Shown here: positions 27,972 through 36,484 of the stretch, piece after piece
Layout of the letters: each line of letters starts with the position of its first letter
Position numbering within the stretch: the stretch's first letter is position 1
DNA from: Pseudomonadota bacterium
GTDB taxonomy: Bacteria; Myxococcota_A; UBA796; SXON01
Length of the DNA stretch: 64,000 bases
Assembly: GCA_030685065.1 (NCBI GenBank)
Contig: JAUXQH010000095.1
Coordinates: forward strand, 1 to 64,000
Reading direction: 5' to 3'
Translations under genes and position numbers: made by a program
Notes under the pieces: generated by a model
What the model saw: the letters and a program-made list of their open reading frames with translations, nothing else
Told to the model about the DNA's origin: nothing
The model's database searches: none

Positions 27972-29360
27972 ATGGGCGTCCCACGCGTGGTGGTGATCGG
28001 CGGGGGCTTCGGCGGGCTGGAGGTCTGCCGTCGTCTCGCGCGCGCCAACAAGCGCGGCGAGATCGAGCTCACGCTCATCGACAAGGAGAACTTCTTCCAG
28101 TTCAATCCGCTCCTGCCCGAGGTCGCCACGGGCGCGGTCGAGACGCGCCACATCGTGTATCCGCTGCGCGAGTTCTGCATCCCGCGCAAGATCCGGTTCG
28201 TCCGCAACAAGGTGCGCACGGTCGACGCGGACGCGAGGGTGCTCACCCTTCACAACGACCTGTCGATCCCCTACGACAAGCTCGTCATCGCGGCGGGATC
28301 GACCACCAACTTCTTCGGCATCCCCGGCGCCGAACAGCACTCCTTCGTCTTCAAGACCCTGATGGACGCCATCCGCCTGCGCGCCCACGTCATCGAGATG
28401 TGGGAGCTGGCCGACCAGGCGACCGCCGCGAACGTGCGCCGCGGGCTCCTCACCTTCGCCGTGGTGGGCGGCGGCATCACCGGGGTGGAGGTGTGCAGCC
28501 AGCTGATGACGATGTTCCGCACCACGATGAAGCGGCTGTACCCCAACGTGCCCCAGAACCTCGTCACGGTGTACCTGATCGAGGCGGCCGACAGCATCCT
28601 GCCGGGCCTTCGGCTCGAGCACACGCAGGTGGCGCTCGGGCACCTGCGCAACCTCGGCGTGAACCTGGTGCTCAACCGCAAGGTGGTCGAGGTGACGGAG
28701 GCCACCGTCCGCCTGGACGACGGCGCCGTCATCCCCGCGCATACGCTCGTCTGGACCACCGGCGTCCGCGGCGCCCAGCTCGAGCACCCCTGGCCCTGGC
28801 CGACCGGCCGCGGGGGCCGCCTCGCGGTCGATCGCACGTGCAAGGTGACCGACGGCGTGTGGGCGATCGGCGACATCGCGGAGGCCTACGAGGCGGACGG
28901 AAAGCTCGTGCCGCAGGTGGCCCAGGGCGCCATCCAGGAGGGCCGCCTGGCCGCGGAGAACCTGCTCGCGGAGATGGCCGGCAAGCCCACCCGAGAGCTC
29001 AAGTACATCGATCTCGGCTACTTCGTGGGGCTTGGCCAGCACTCAACGGTCGCGTCGCTCATGGGCATCCCGGTGTCCGGCTCGCTCGCGTTCTACCTGT
29101 GGGCGCTGATCTACCTGTTCAAGGTGGTCGGCTTCGCCAAGCAGCTCGAGGTGGCGCTCGACTTCGTGAAGGGCCTCTTCGTCGGCCACGACACGAGCCT
29201 CGTGCACGAGCGGCGCCGCATCCTGCGCCCGCAGGACCTCGAGCCGGACCTGTCCGGGGCGCAGAAGCTCCTGACGATCGTGACCGCGCCGGAGCCCGAG
29301 ACGCCGGTCGAGCCCGAAGGGGTGCCCGAGGTGGTGCCCAGTAAGGTAGACGCGAAGTAG
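27972..29360 (+). CDS. ndh: Type II NADH dehydrogenase (NDH-2)
   Basis: This 462-residue flavoprotein oxidises NADH and reduces quinone without pumping protons. It has two Rossmann motifs, VVVIGGGFGGLEVCRRL for FAD and VVGGGITGVEVCSQL for NADH, the DKENFFQFNPLLPEV segment, VWTTGVRG, and the C-terminal FAD motif WAIGDIAE followed by PQVAQGAIQEG, which contributes to the quinone site. A hydrophobic stretch around residues 375-395 (LAFYLWALIYLFKVVGF) should attach it to the membrane. It is full length with an acidic/proline tail. It is divergent from the MFS gene. Confidence 0.92.
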   Translation: MGVPRVVVIGGGFGGLEVCRRLARANKRGEIELTLIDKENFFQFNPLLPEVATGAVETRHIVYPLREFCIPRKIRFVRNKVRTVDADARVLTLHNDLSIPYDKLVIAAGSTTNFFGIPGAEQHSFVFKTLMDAIRLRAHVIEMWELADQATAANVRRGLLTFAVVGGGITGVEVCSQLMTMFRTTMKRLYPNVPQNLVTVYLIEAADSILPGLRLEHTQVALGHLRNLGVNLVLNRKVVEVTEATVRLDDGAVIPAHTLVWTTGVRGAQLEHPWPWPTGRGGRLAVDRTCKVTDGVWAIGDIAEAYEADGKLVPQVAQGAIQEGRLAAENLLAEMAGKPTRELKYIDLGYFVGLGQHSTVASLMGIPVSGSLAFYLWALIYLFKVVGFAKQLEVALDFVKGLFVGHDTSLVHERRRILRPQDLEPDLSGAQKLLTIVTAPEPETPVEPEGVPEVVPSKVDAK

Positions 29361-29375
29361 CCGGGGGTCGAAGTT

Positions 29376-29804
29376 TCAGGGCGTGAGCGCGAGGCCCAGC
29401 GGTAGGCGCGCCGCCACGTCGCCGAGCCTCCGATCGAAGGTGGCGAACGAGACGCTCGTCCCCGCCATCTCCTGCAGAAGCAGCGCGCTGGCGGCGTGGA
29501 TGGCATCGAGCGTTCGACAGTGGGCCAGCCGCGCATCGGCCCGGACTCGCCGCGCCACGCCCGCGGTATCCGAGAACAGGGAGACCGCCTCGACGTCCGC
29601 ATCGAAGCGGGCCAGGGCGGCCGCGAGGAGCGGCGCGTCGACCGGGCGGGCGGAGAGGGCGCGACGGAGCACCACCGGCACCTCGACCGCGAGGAGCCAG
29701 GACGACACGAGCGGCAGGGGGGCCGCGAGGAGCGCCCGCGCCTCGTCCGCCCGGGGCTGCCCGAGGTACAGCTCGAGCAGGACACTCGAATCGAGGTAGA
29801 TCAT
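29376..29804 (-). CDS. vapC: PIN-domain toxin of a VapBC-type system
   Basis: The 142-residue protein has the PIN nuclease acidic residues in MIYLDSSVLLELY (D5), LAVEV, RTLDAIHAASA and TFDRRL, so the four-acid Mg site of VapC-type ribonucleases appears complete. It would cleave RNA when free of antitoxin. It lies 7 bp downstream of the antitoxin gene on the same strand, the usual order. Stop codons of this gene and of ndh are 15 bp apart, facing each other. Confidence 0.92.
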   Translation of the reverse strand: MIYLDSSVLLELYLGQPRADEARALLAAPLPLVSSWLLAVEVPVVLRRALSARPVDAPLLAAALARFDADVEAVSLFSDTAGVARRVRADARLAHCRTLDAIHAASALLLQEMAGTSVSFATFDRRLGDVAARLPLGLALTP

Positions 29805-29811
29805 CGCCTGA

Positions 29812-30117
29812 TCACGCCCGCTCGTCGCGCGACTCGTCCAGTAGACGCTGAAGATCCACCGGCTCCGAGGGAACGGGAAGCGCCTCGGCTCCGGCGCTCG
29901 CCGGGCGGCCGCGGCCGCGGCGCAGAATCCCCGAGAGCGCCAATCGATCCAGCGCTTCGTCTCCCGACTCGTTCCCCGCGTGGTGGAAGCGCGGGGGAGG
30001 CCCCAGCGAGGCCACGACGCGGTCCCGGAGGGTGACCAGCACGGTTTCGCCCTCCGCCACCACCCGGAGGTATTCGCTCAGGTTGTCCTTGAGCTCTCGG
30101 ACGCCGACGGAACGCAT
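29812..30117 (-). CDS. Phd/YefM-like antitoxin
   Basis: The ATG at 30117 gives a 101-residue protein with the Phd/YefM N-terminal fold: MRSVGVRELKDNLSEYLRVVAEGETVLVTLRDRVVASL. This domain binds DNA and autoregulates the operon; the remaining Arg/Pro-rich region and a C-terminal EPVDLQRLLDE helix should wrap and neutralise the PIN toxin. A longer frame from 30231 would start in unrelated sequence. It precedes vapC by 7 bp. Confidence 0.9.
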   Translation of the reverse strand: MRSVGVRELKDNLSEYLRVVAEGETVLVTLRDRVVASLGPPPRFHHAGNESGDEALDRLALSGILRRGRGRPASAGAEALPVPSEPVDLQRLLDESRDERA

Positions 30118-30157
30118 GCCCCCAATGTAGCCATCATGGCCACACCCCGCCAGAACC

Positions 30158-30946
30158 CTACTCCGGCACCTCGACCGCGTCCGGCGGCCGGCACGTGTCG
30201 TTGGCCGCCCCCGGCGTACCGATGTTGCCATCCGTGCCGTAGGTCACGGTGCCCTCGCACCAGCTGGCCGCGAGGTCGTTGCTCGCCGTGTCGATGACCT
30301 GGAGCTGCATCGCGCGGCCCTTGGTGTCGGGAAACGTGGCCTCGTCGTACGCGACGCGATCGAGCTCGCCGCCGCTGCCGGTCACGATGAGCTCGTCCCC
30401 GTCGTTGCCGAGCTGGAACGACGTGCCGGGGATGACGTAGTCGACCGTCACCCCGCCGTTGGCGCTCATGTCCGACGACCGCCCGATGACCGCGTAGCCG
30501 CCAGCCGCTACCGCGACCGAGCGGGTGATGGCGTGGCTGTCCGTACCCGCGTCCGAGAGGACGAGCCCGCACAGATCGATCGTGCCACCGCCGACGTTCT
30601 TCACCTCGAACCACTCCCCGGCCTCGTCGAGGACGATGTCGGGGTTCTTGAGGATCTCGGTGATCACGAGGTCCCCGAGGGCGGGAGCCGTCCCCGCGGC
30701 CGAGCAGTCCACCGGCACGTCGGTGTCGGTGTCGGTGTCGGTGTCCGTGTCGGTGTCCGCGTCGGTGTCCGTGTCCGTGTCGGTGTCGGTGTCCGAGTCG
30801 GTGTCGGTGTCGGTGTCGGTGTCCGTGTCCGTGTCCGTGTCCGTGTCCGTGTCCGCGGTATCGACAGCGGTGTCCTCCCCGGACTTGTCGGCGTCACTGG
30901 TGAACGTCGGGAGGCACGCCGAAAGGGCGAACGGGAGGAGGAACAT
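30158..30946 (-). CDS. Lipoprotein with long Asp-Thr linker and lamin-tail (LTD) domain
   Basis: The 262-residue protein has a signal peptide with lipobox ALSAC (about C11), a linker of nearly 50 residues of alternating Asp and Thr, and an LTD-type beta-sandwich: ALGDLVITEILKNPD, EWFEVKNVGGGTIDLCGLVLSD, and GGYAVIGRS. LTD domains in bacteria are surface modules often attached to CotH or nuclease domains. The C-terminal segment has two cysteines. The gene at 34974-36110 carries a related LTD. There is no operon partner; the start ATG is clear. Confidence 0.88.
   Translation of the reverse strand: MFLLPFALSACLPTFTSDADKSGEDTAVDTADTDTDTDTDTDTDTDTDTDSDTDTDTDTDTDADTDTDTDTDTDTDVPVDCSAAGTAPALGDLVITEILKNPDIVLDEAGEWFEVKNVGGGTIDLCGLVLSDAGTDSHAITRSVAVAAGGYAVIGRSSDMSANGGVTVDYVIPGTSFQLGNDGDELIVTGSGGELDRVAYDEATFPDTKGRAMQLQVIDTASNDLAASWCEGTVTYGTDGNIGTPGAANDTCRPPDAVEVPE
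30719..30857 (-). repeat. Asp-Thr coding minisatellite
   Basis: A tract of about 140 bp of GTGTCG/GTGTCC repeats encodes the linker of the LTD lipoprotein at 30158-30946. It is one of the three longest such tracts in the window. Confidence 0.85.
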
Positions 30947-31022
30947 CGCAGACTCCTTGCCGGCGCCCGCTAACGCCGGCGCGCGCGATCCCGCAAGTTG
31001 TCCTCCACCGACGCGGTCCTGC

Positions 31023-31721
31023 TCAGACGGTCGGGTGGCGGCTCAACGCCTGCACCCGCGGGCACGCCGCGAGGTCGAGCACGTAGGTCACCATGTCCTT
31101 GCCGTAGAACCGGAAGGTGCTCCGCTGGACGAACCCCCAGGACGCGAGCTGGCGGTTGGCACCCTCGTTGTCGAGCTCGGTCGTGACCTTCACGTGCGTG
31201 CTCCCGCGGGCGTACAGCTCGTCGAACAGCACCTTGTTGATGTGCCCGCTCACGCGCTTGCCGCGCAGGTCCGGCACGAAGCTGCAGAAAAGGCTCTCGG
31301 CCGGCACGTCCTTCGCGCCGGACGCGCCGAAGTAGCGCGCGGTCTCCAGGAGCTTCAGGGCCAGCAGCGGATGCGTGACGAGGCCGCGCAGCGCCGCGGG
31401 CGCGACGAACATGCCGCGGCGCCGGAGCACCCAGCGGTACATGGTCGAGGTGTCCGTGCTCCCGGCGATGAAGCCCTTGACGTCCGTGCCCTCGGAGTAG
31501 ACGAACCCGAAGAACAGGGGGGCGTCGACGAGGGCGCGGTAGAGCGACGCGAGGAAGGGCTGCCCGAGCATCGCCCAGAGGCTGTTGCCCATCGCCGCGT
31601 GATGCAGCTCCGCGACGCGCTCGGCGTCCCGGTACTGCATGGGGCGGATGCGGCCGATGACCTCGGGGTCGACGGGGAACGGCGTGATGCCGCCGGCGGC
31701 GCCGGTGAGACCTCCGCTCAT
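31023..31721 (-). CDS. GNAT family acyltransferase
   Basis: The ATG at 31721 overlaps the stop of the enoyl-CoA hydratase gene (ATGA). The 232-residue protein has GNAT features: an N-terminal IRPMQYRDAERVAELHH strand-helix, FFGFVYSEGTDVKGFIAGS, an acyl-CoA loop region in SFVPDLRGKRVSGHINKVLFDELYARG and a C-terminal GANRQLASWGFVQRS. It should move an acyl group from a CoA thioester to an amine. As last gene of the type III PKS operon it could acylate or condense the PKS product with an amine. This is inference from context. Confidence 0.85.
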   Translation of the reverse strand: MSGGLTGAAGGITPFPVDPEVIGRIRPMQYRDAERVAELHHAAMGNSLWAMLGQPFLASLYRALVDAPLFFGFVYSEGTDVKGFIAGSTDTSTMYRWVLRRRGMFVAPAALRGLVTHPLLALKLLETARYFGASGAKDVPAESLFCSFVPDLRGKRVSGHINKVLFDELYARGSTHVKVTTELDNEGANRQLASWGFVQRSTFRFYGKDMVTYVLDLAACPRVQALSRHPTV

Positions 31722-32449
31722 CCACGCTCCTTCGAGAGCGTGTCGAGGAAGGCGGCCTGGCTGATGGCGCGGTGCTGAGCGGCGAGGAAATGGCCGATGG
31801 CGTCTTCCGGCTCGGTGTGGAAGCTCTCGATCAGCAGGCGACGTGCGAGCGTGCCGGCCACCGTGTGCTTGGGCCCGAGGGCGATGAGGGTGCGGGAGAC
31901 GACCGCGTCGAGATCCACGCTCACGTCGTCCACGACGCCGAGCCGGAGGGCTTCCTCCGCGCCGAGGGCCGCGCCCGTGAGCATCAGCCGCTTGGCGTGC
32001 CCGAGGCCGACGTACTTGGCGAGCCGGAACGTGGCCATTCCGGGGAGGAAGCCGAGCTTCACCTCCGGGAGGCTGAAGGTGGCGGAGGGGGTGCACACCC
32101 GCTGGTCACACGCGAGGACGAGCTGGAAGCCGCCGCCGACGCAGGGCCCGTCGATCGCGGCCACCGTGATCTTCGGCAGGCGTTCGATGCGGCTGACCAG
32201 CTTCTCCCACTTGTTGAAGCCGTGGATGTCGAGCGTCTCGCGCGGGTCGAAGTCGGCGAAGTCGATCCCGAGCGAGTGGCCCCGGATGACGACGACCTTG
32301 CACGTGGAGTGATCCTCCAGGTGGTCGCACACGCGCTCGAGCTCGCGGATCTGCTTCACGTTGATGCGATCGCGCTTCAGCGTGACGAACGCGATGTCGC
32401 CCCCCCCGCTGTCCTCGCCACCTTCTCGGAAGGTCAAGGTCTCGTACAT
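31718..32449 (-). CDS. Enoyl-CoA hydratase/isomerase family protein, DpgB-like
   Basis: The 243-residue protein has the crotonase fold: IRGHSLGIDFADF in place of the usual first oxyanion segment, then VAAIDGPCVGGGFQLVLACDQRV, LPEVKLGFLPGMATFRLAKYVG and a GLVDDV-like turn (RLGVVDDVSVD). Catalytic glutamates of classical hydratases cannot be placed with confidence. In the dihydroxyphenylglycine pathway, crotonase-like proteins DpgB and DpgD support the type III PKS DpgA in aromatising its polyketide product. The gene begins 8 bp after the DpgA-like PKS stop and overlaps the GNAT gene. No DpgC dioxygenase is seen. Confidence 0.88.
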   Translation of the reverse strand: MYETLTFREGGEDSGGGDIAFVTLKRDRINVKQIRELERVCDHLEDHSTCKVVVIRGHSLGIDFADFDPRETLDIHGFNKWEKLVSRIERLPKITVAAIDGPCVGGGFQLVLACDQRVCTPSATFSLPEVKLGFLPGMATFRLAKYVGLGHAKRLMLTGAALGAEEALRLGVVDDVSVDLDAVVSRTLIALGPKHTVAGTLARRLLIESFHTEPEDAIGHFLAAQHRAISQAAFLDTLSKERG

Positions 32450-32457
32450 CGAAGCTC

Positions 32458-33516
32458 CTACCAACGGATCAATGCCGTCTCGATCGTCGAGCCCGGGCCC
32501 ATCGTCATCATGACCCCGTAGTCCCCGCGCCGCACGCGCCCTTCGGCGAGCAGGCGTTCGTAGGAGAACAGGAAGGACCCGCTCGACAAGTTTCCGAAGT
32601 CCCTCAGCACGGAGTGGGTGTGCCGCACGTCCCACTCGCTGATGCCGATGTTGTACTTGATGGCGTCGACCACCTTCTTCCCGCCGCTGTGCACCAGCCA
32701 GTGGGCGATGTGGCGGCGCTTGAGCCCGTGCGTGGCGAGCAGGCGGGCCAGGGGCCGCTCCGCGTTCGCGCCGACCACGTAGGGGATGTCGCGATCGAGG
32801 AAGAAGCTGAACTTCCCCACCGTGTCATCCCAGTCGTAGCGCATCGCGCCCACCGCCTCCGGGATGATGTGACTGTTGAAGCCGAGGATCTTCGGCGCGA
32901 AGGCGCGCTCGTCCTTCTCCGACGCGCGAACGAGCACGGCGGCCGCGCCGTCCCCGAACAGCGAGTTCACGATGGCGGTGCGCATCGAGTTGTCGAACAC
33001 GTAGGCGGCCGAGCAGATCTCCATCGAGACCATGAGGGCGTACTTCCCGGGGTTTGCCAGCGTCCAGGAGGACACGGGGTTCAGCCCGTTGAGCCCCGCG
33101 TTGCAGCCCATCCCCACGATGTCGACGCGGGAGCAGTCCTCCCGGAAGCCCATCTCCTTCATCAGCAGCGCCGACAGGCCCGGGGTGAGGAACCCGGTTG
33201 TCGTGATGCAACAGAGGTAGTCGATGTCCTTTACCGTCAGGTTCAGCGGAGAAAGGCACTTGTCGACGGCCTGGGGCCCGATCTCCATCGCACCCTTGCG
33301 GTGCTTCGCGAGCAGCTCGCCCTGCGACTCGACCGGCGCGCCGTCGGGACCCGCGGGCGCAAGGTAGAGGTGCCGGGTGCGGATGTGGCTGCTCGTGAAG
33401 AGCGAGCGAAGCCGCGGATCCTCCACCCGGTAGCGCTCCAGCAGGTCCTCCTGGCGGTAGCGCTCCGGCGGATTCGCCGTGCCGACCGAGAGGATGCGGG
33501 GCCGCGAATCGAGCAT
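32458..33516 (-). CDS. DpgA-like type III polyketide synthase
   Basis: This 352-residue protein belongs to the chalcone/stilbene synthase superfamily and most resembles DpgA, which condenses four malonyl-CoA into 3,5-dihydroxyphenylacetyl-CoA. The catalytic triad is complete: C138 in GMGCNAGLNGLNP, H276 in WLVHSGGKK and N309 in FGNLSSG, with the same spacing as chalcone synthase. The family N-terminus ILSVGTANPPERYRQED and GDGAAAVLVRA are present. It starts at ATG 33516 and is full length. It heads an operon with a crotonase-like gene and a GNAT acyltransferase; with the crotonase it could make a resorcinol- or dihydroxyphenylacetyl-type thioester. The exact product is unknown. Confidence 0.92.
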   Translation of the reverse strand: MLDSRPRILSVGTANPPERYRQEDLLERYRVEDPRLRSLFTSSHIRTRHLYLAPAGPDGAPVESQGELLAKHRKGAMEIGPQAVDKCLSPLNLTVKDIDYLCCITTTGFLTPGLSALLMKEMGFREDCSRVDIVGMGCNAGLNGLNPVSSWTLANPGKYALMVSMEICSAAYVFDNSMRTAIVNSLFGDGAAAVLVRASEKDERAFAPKILGFNSHIIPEAVGAMRYDWDDTVGKFSFFLDRDIPYVVGANAERPLARLLATHGLKRRHIAHWLVHSGGKKVVDAIKYNIGISEWDVRHTHSVLRDFGNLSSGSFLFSYERLLAEGRVRRGDYGVMMTMGPGSTIETALIRW

Positions 33517-33633
33517 GCCGCACTGTATCGCGGGCGCGCGGGGGGCGCGCGTCGCCGTGGATGGCGACGGCGCCTCGCGCCCGGTCGAGCGCGACGAGCC
33601 GCGACACGACACGGTTGACACCCAGGTCCAGCG

Positions 33634-34974
33634 GTGCTTGGATGGCAGGTCGTGCGCCTGCTCCTCCCCCTTCTCGTCGCCTGCTCGGGCTCCGGCTTGA
33701 CCCGGGCGCGCCAGGACCCGGCGGACAGCGCCGTCCCGGAGGACACCGCCGCCCCGGCCGACACCGCCGCGCCGCCCGACACCGACGTGGAGATCATCGA
33801 GCCGGCGGAGGATCCTCCCGAGCCCGTGGTGACGGAGGAGGCCGGCGGAGAGCAGGACACCTCCGACCTCGCGGGCTGGCTGTTCGGGCTCCACATGATC
33901 CACCAGGTCGAGATCACCCTCCCCGACACCTCGGAGGCGGCGCTCGCGGCGACCCCCTACGTGTGGGCGCCGGCGGACATCTCGATCGACGGGGAGGAGC
34001 TCGCGCAGGTGGGCGTGCGTCTTCGCGGCAAGATCGGCTCCTTCCGCACGCTCGCGGGCAAGCCGAAGTTCAAGATCTCCTTCGGCGAGTACGTCGAGGA
34101 CCAGCGCTTCTACGGCCTCGAAGAGCTCTCCCTGAACAACTCCGTGGTCGACTGCTCGGCCATGAAGGAGGTCATGGGCTACTACGTGTACGGGCTGGCC
34201 GGCGTCCCGACGCTCCGCGCCTCGTACGCGCAGGTCAGCGTCAACGGCGCCCCCTACGGCCTGTACGTGCTGGTGGAGACCCCCTCCGACAAGTGGCTCG
34301 ACCGCAACTTCGAGGATCCGAGCGGCAACCTGTACGACGGCAAATACGTCTGGTACGGGGGTTACAGCTACACCCTGCTCGACTTCGCCGCCGGGGTGGA
34401 CGACTCGTTCCAGCTCGAGGAAGGCACGGATGTCGGCAACGCCGACATCGCCGCGGTCTCGGCGGCGCTCACGGAGTCCGCGGGGCGCCCCTTCTTCTAC
34501 GGGGCCATGGGCTCCGTGCTGGATTGGGACGCCTACCACCGGATGACGGCGGTCGACCAGTTCATCGGCCACAATGACGGCTACTCGATGAACACCAACA
34601 ACTTTCGCGTGTACTTCGACCCGACGGACGGCAAGGCCGAGCTGCTCCCCTGGGATCTCGACTACACCTTTCTGTACGACTACGAGTGGGGCCTGAGCTG
34701 GAGCAACGCGAACGGCAACATCACGAACGCCTGCTTCGCGGATGAAGGCTGCTTCGCCCGCCACCGGACCACCATGTCGACCTTCCTCGACACGTGGGAC
34801 GCCGATGACGCGTGGAAGGCCCGCTTCGACCAGATCGAAGCGCTCACCTACGCGGCAACCCAGGCCGATCCTCGCAGCGAGTGCGCGGCTTCCAGCGTCC
34901 AGCCCTACCGCGACTACGTGCGCGCGTGGCTCGGCTCCAACTCGACCGCCCTGCGCGGGTGGTACACCCTCTGA
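33634..34974 (+). CDS. CotH-family lipoprotein
   Basis: The 446-residue protein (GTG 33634, with a second GTG at 33652) has a signal peptide with lipobox LLVAC, a Pro/Asp/Thr-rich spacer and a CotH kinase-like domain: VRLRGKIGSFRTLAGKPKF, KISFGEY, LNNSVVDCSAMKEVMGYYVY, ASYAQVSVNGAPYGLYVLVE and the late DxD-type motif LLPWDLDYTF. In Bacillus, CotH is an atypical protein kinase of spore coat; bacterial surface forms are known in many phyla. It should act outside the inner membrane. Its stop overlaps the start of an LTD lipoprotein gene (TGATG), so both are translated together. A second CotH gene lies at 61686-63311. Confidence 0.88.
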   Translation: MLGWQVVRLLLPLLVACSGSGLTRARQDPADSAVPEDTAAPADTAAPPDTDVEIIEPAEDPPEPVVTEEAGGEQDTSDLAGWLFGLHMIHQVEITLPDTSEAALAATPYVWAPADISIDGEELAQVGVRLRGKIGSFRTLAGKPKFKISFGEYVEDQRFYGLEELSLNNSVVDCSAMKEVMGYYVYGLAGVPTLRASYAQVSVNGAPYGLYVLVETPSDKWLDRNFEDPSGNLYDGKYVWYGGYSYTLLDFAAGVDDSFQLEEGTDVGNADIAAVSAALTESAGRPFFYGAMGSVLDWDAYHRMTAVDQFIGHNDGYSMNTNNFRVYFDPTDGKAELLPWDLDYTFLYDYEWGLSWSNANGNITNACFADEGCFARHRTTMSTFLDTWDADDAWKARFDQIEALTYAATQADPRSECAASSVQPYRDYVRAWLGSNSTALRGWYTL

Positions 34975-36110
34975 TGCTCGTCCCCTTGCTCCTCCAGATG
35001 CTCGTGCTCCTGTCCGCCTGCTCCCAACGCTTCGACGATGACACCGGGCACGGCGCGCCGGAGGTCCACGACACCGACACCGGAATCGACACCGACACCG
35101 GAATCGACACCGACCCGGACACCGGGGACCTTCCCGACGTGCCGCTCGAGCTCTGCATCAACGAGTTCATGCCCGACAACGCCTCCTCGATCCAGGACGA
35201 AACGCTCGCGTTTCCGGATTGGATCGAGCTCCACAACCCGGGTGCCACCCCGGTCGTGCTCGACGGATGGGCCCTCACCGACACCCGCGCCGACCCGTCC
35301 AAGCACGTGCTCGCCGGCGCCCTCGCGATCCCGCCGGGCGGCTTCCAGGTGCTCTGGGCGGACGCGCTCCCCGAAGCCGGTCCCGCCCACCTGGCCTTCA
35401 AGCTGGGGGGAGAGGGCGGGGAGGTGGCCCTCTACGCGCCGGACGGCCGCGGGAGCATCGTCACCTACGGAGAGATGTCGGCCGACTTCTCCCTCGCGCG
35501 GGTGCCGGATTGTTGCTCGGGGGATGCCTGTCTCTCGTTCGATTTTCGTGGCACGCCCGGGGTGACCAACATCATCCCCGTGTACGAGACCGTGCCGCTG
35601 CTCGCCGCGGGCAGCACCTGGCGCTACTGGGACCAGGGAACCAACCCGGGCACCGGTTGGGAGCTGGCCGGCTTCGATGACAGCGCGTGGCCCGCCGGGG
35701 CCGGCCCGCTCGGCTACGGGGACACGCACCTCGCCACCACCGTAGGCTACGGCCCCGACGCGAACAACAAGTACATCACCACGTGGTTCCGCCTCACCGT
35801 CGAGGCGCCGGGCATCCCGCTGGCGTCGCTCACGTTGAGCCTCCTTCGGGACGACGGCGCGGTCGTGTACCTGAACGGCGCGGAGGTGGCACGCGACAAC
35901 CTCCCCTCGGGGGACCTGGCCGACACCACGTTGGCAAGCGTGTCGACTGGGGCGCTGGACGAGACCACCTACTTCACCTTCGAGCTCGATCCCACCGCGC
36001 TCGTAGGGGGAACGAACACCATCGCCGTCGCGGTGCACCAGTCGGCACCGAGCACGAGCGATCTCGGGTTCGATCTCGCCCTCTCGGGCGAGAGGCTGGT
36101 CGGCGAATAG
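34974..36110 (+). CDS. LTD-domain lipoprotein coupled to CotH
   Basis: The ATG overlaps the CotH stop codon. The 378-residue protein has a signal peptide with lipobox LLSAC, a short repeated DTDTGI linker, an LTD domain (about 57-175: LCINEFMPDNAS, DWIELHNPGATPVVLDGWALTD, GGFQVLWAD) and a C-terminal galactose-binding-like beta-sandwich (WRYWDQGTNPGTGWELAGFDDSAW, TWFRLTVE, VYLNGAEVARDNLP, TFELDPTALVGGTNTIAVAVHQ). CotH and LTD domains often occur fused in one surface protein in other bacteria; here they are two genes. The likely location is the outer face of a membrane. Confidence 0.88.
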   Translation: MLVPLLLQMLVLLSACSQRFDDDTGHGAPEVHDTDTGIDTDTGIDTDPDTGDLPDVPLELCINEFMPDNASSIQDETLAFPDWIELHNPGATPVVLDGWALTDTRADPSKHVLAGALAIPPGGFQVLWADALPEAGPAHLAFKLGGEGGEVALYAPDGRGSIVTYGEMSADFSLARVPDCCSGDACLSFDFRGTPGVTNIIPVYETVPLLAAGSTWRYWDQGTNPGTGWELAGFDDSAWPAGAGPLGYGDTHLATTVGYGPDANNKYITTWFRLTVEAPGIPLASLTLSLLRDDGAVVYLNGAEVARDNLPSGDLADTTLASVSTGALDETTYFTFELDPTALVGGTNTIAVAVHQSAPSTSDLGFDLALSGERLVGE

Positions 36111-36111
36111 G

Positions 36112-36153
36112 GCCCGACGGACGCCGGAGGCGGGCCATACGATCACCGCGGGG
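36112..36153 (+). repeat. Direct repeat, left copy
   Basis: A 42-bp sequence starting GCCCGACGGACGCCGG recurs at 36485-36526 with 37 of 42 identical positions. It begins 1 bp after the stop of the LTD lipoprotein gene. The pair flanks the hairpins at 36272 and 36343-36473. Confidence 0.75.
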
Positions 36154-36271
36154 TGGCGCGCATCCTGTTCGGGCGACCGACGATGGGCGCGGTGCCCGTC
36201 GCCCCGAGCGGCGCCGACCGCGCCCGGTGGGCGGTTGCGCGGTAGCGTTGCGGCCTCTGGCCTAGCCAAGG

Positions 36272-36299
36272 CTCGCCACGAGCTCGACATCGTGGCGAG
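36272..36299. repeat. Hairpin related to the 24.8-kb array
   Basis: CTCGCCACGA and TCGTGGCGAG form a perfect 10-bp stem. The segment CTCGACATC, four bases, CGAGTTGTG matches the array units at 24827-25005, so a member or relative of the same repeat family is found here. Confidence 0.65.
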
Positions 36300-36342
36300 T
36301 TGTGTCCGACCGCCCGTCATCAATCAGGCCGCGCGCATGGGG

Positions 36343-36389
36343 GGCGCCGTTTTTTGCGTTCGTCCCGGACGAACCGTGAATTCGGCGCC
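36343..36389. repeat. Palindromic intergenic element, copy 1
   Basis: Outer arms GGCGCCG and CGGCGCC enclose TTTTTTGC and the palindrome GTTCGTCCCGGACGAAC. The same element occurs 84 bp downstream. It resembles a REP-type repeat. Confidence 0.85.
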
Positions 36390-36426
36390 GCGTGTGAGCC
36401 GCGGAGGCGGGTGGACGGCGCGTCTG

Positions 36427-36473
36427 GGCGCCGTTTTTTGTGTTCGTCCCGGACGAACCGTGAATTCGGCGCG
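36427..36473. repeat. Palindromic intergenic element, copy 2
   Basis: Second copy of the element at 36343-36389, differing at one base in the central part (GTGTTCG for GCGTTCG) and diverging at the right end. Confidence 0.85.
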
Positions 36474-36484
36474 TCGACGGTCAT

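Noticed and set aside
29376-30117. Possible mobile-element boundary at the toxin-antitoxin pair
   Set aside because: No flanking repeats, integrase or att-like sequence could be seen.
30525-31778. Plus-strand frame encoding long Val-Ser repeats
   Set aside because: Reverse-complement reading of the Asp-Thr minisatellite; the DT reading has a lipobox and an LTD domain, the VS reading has nothing.
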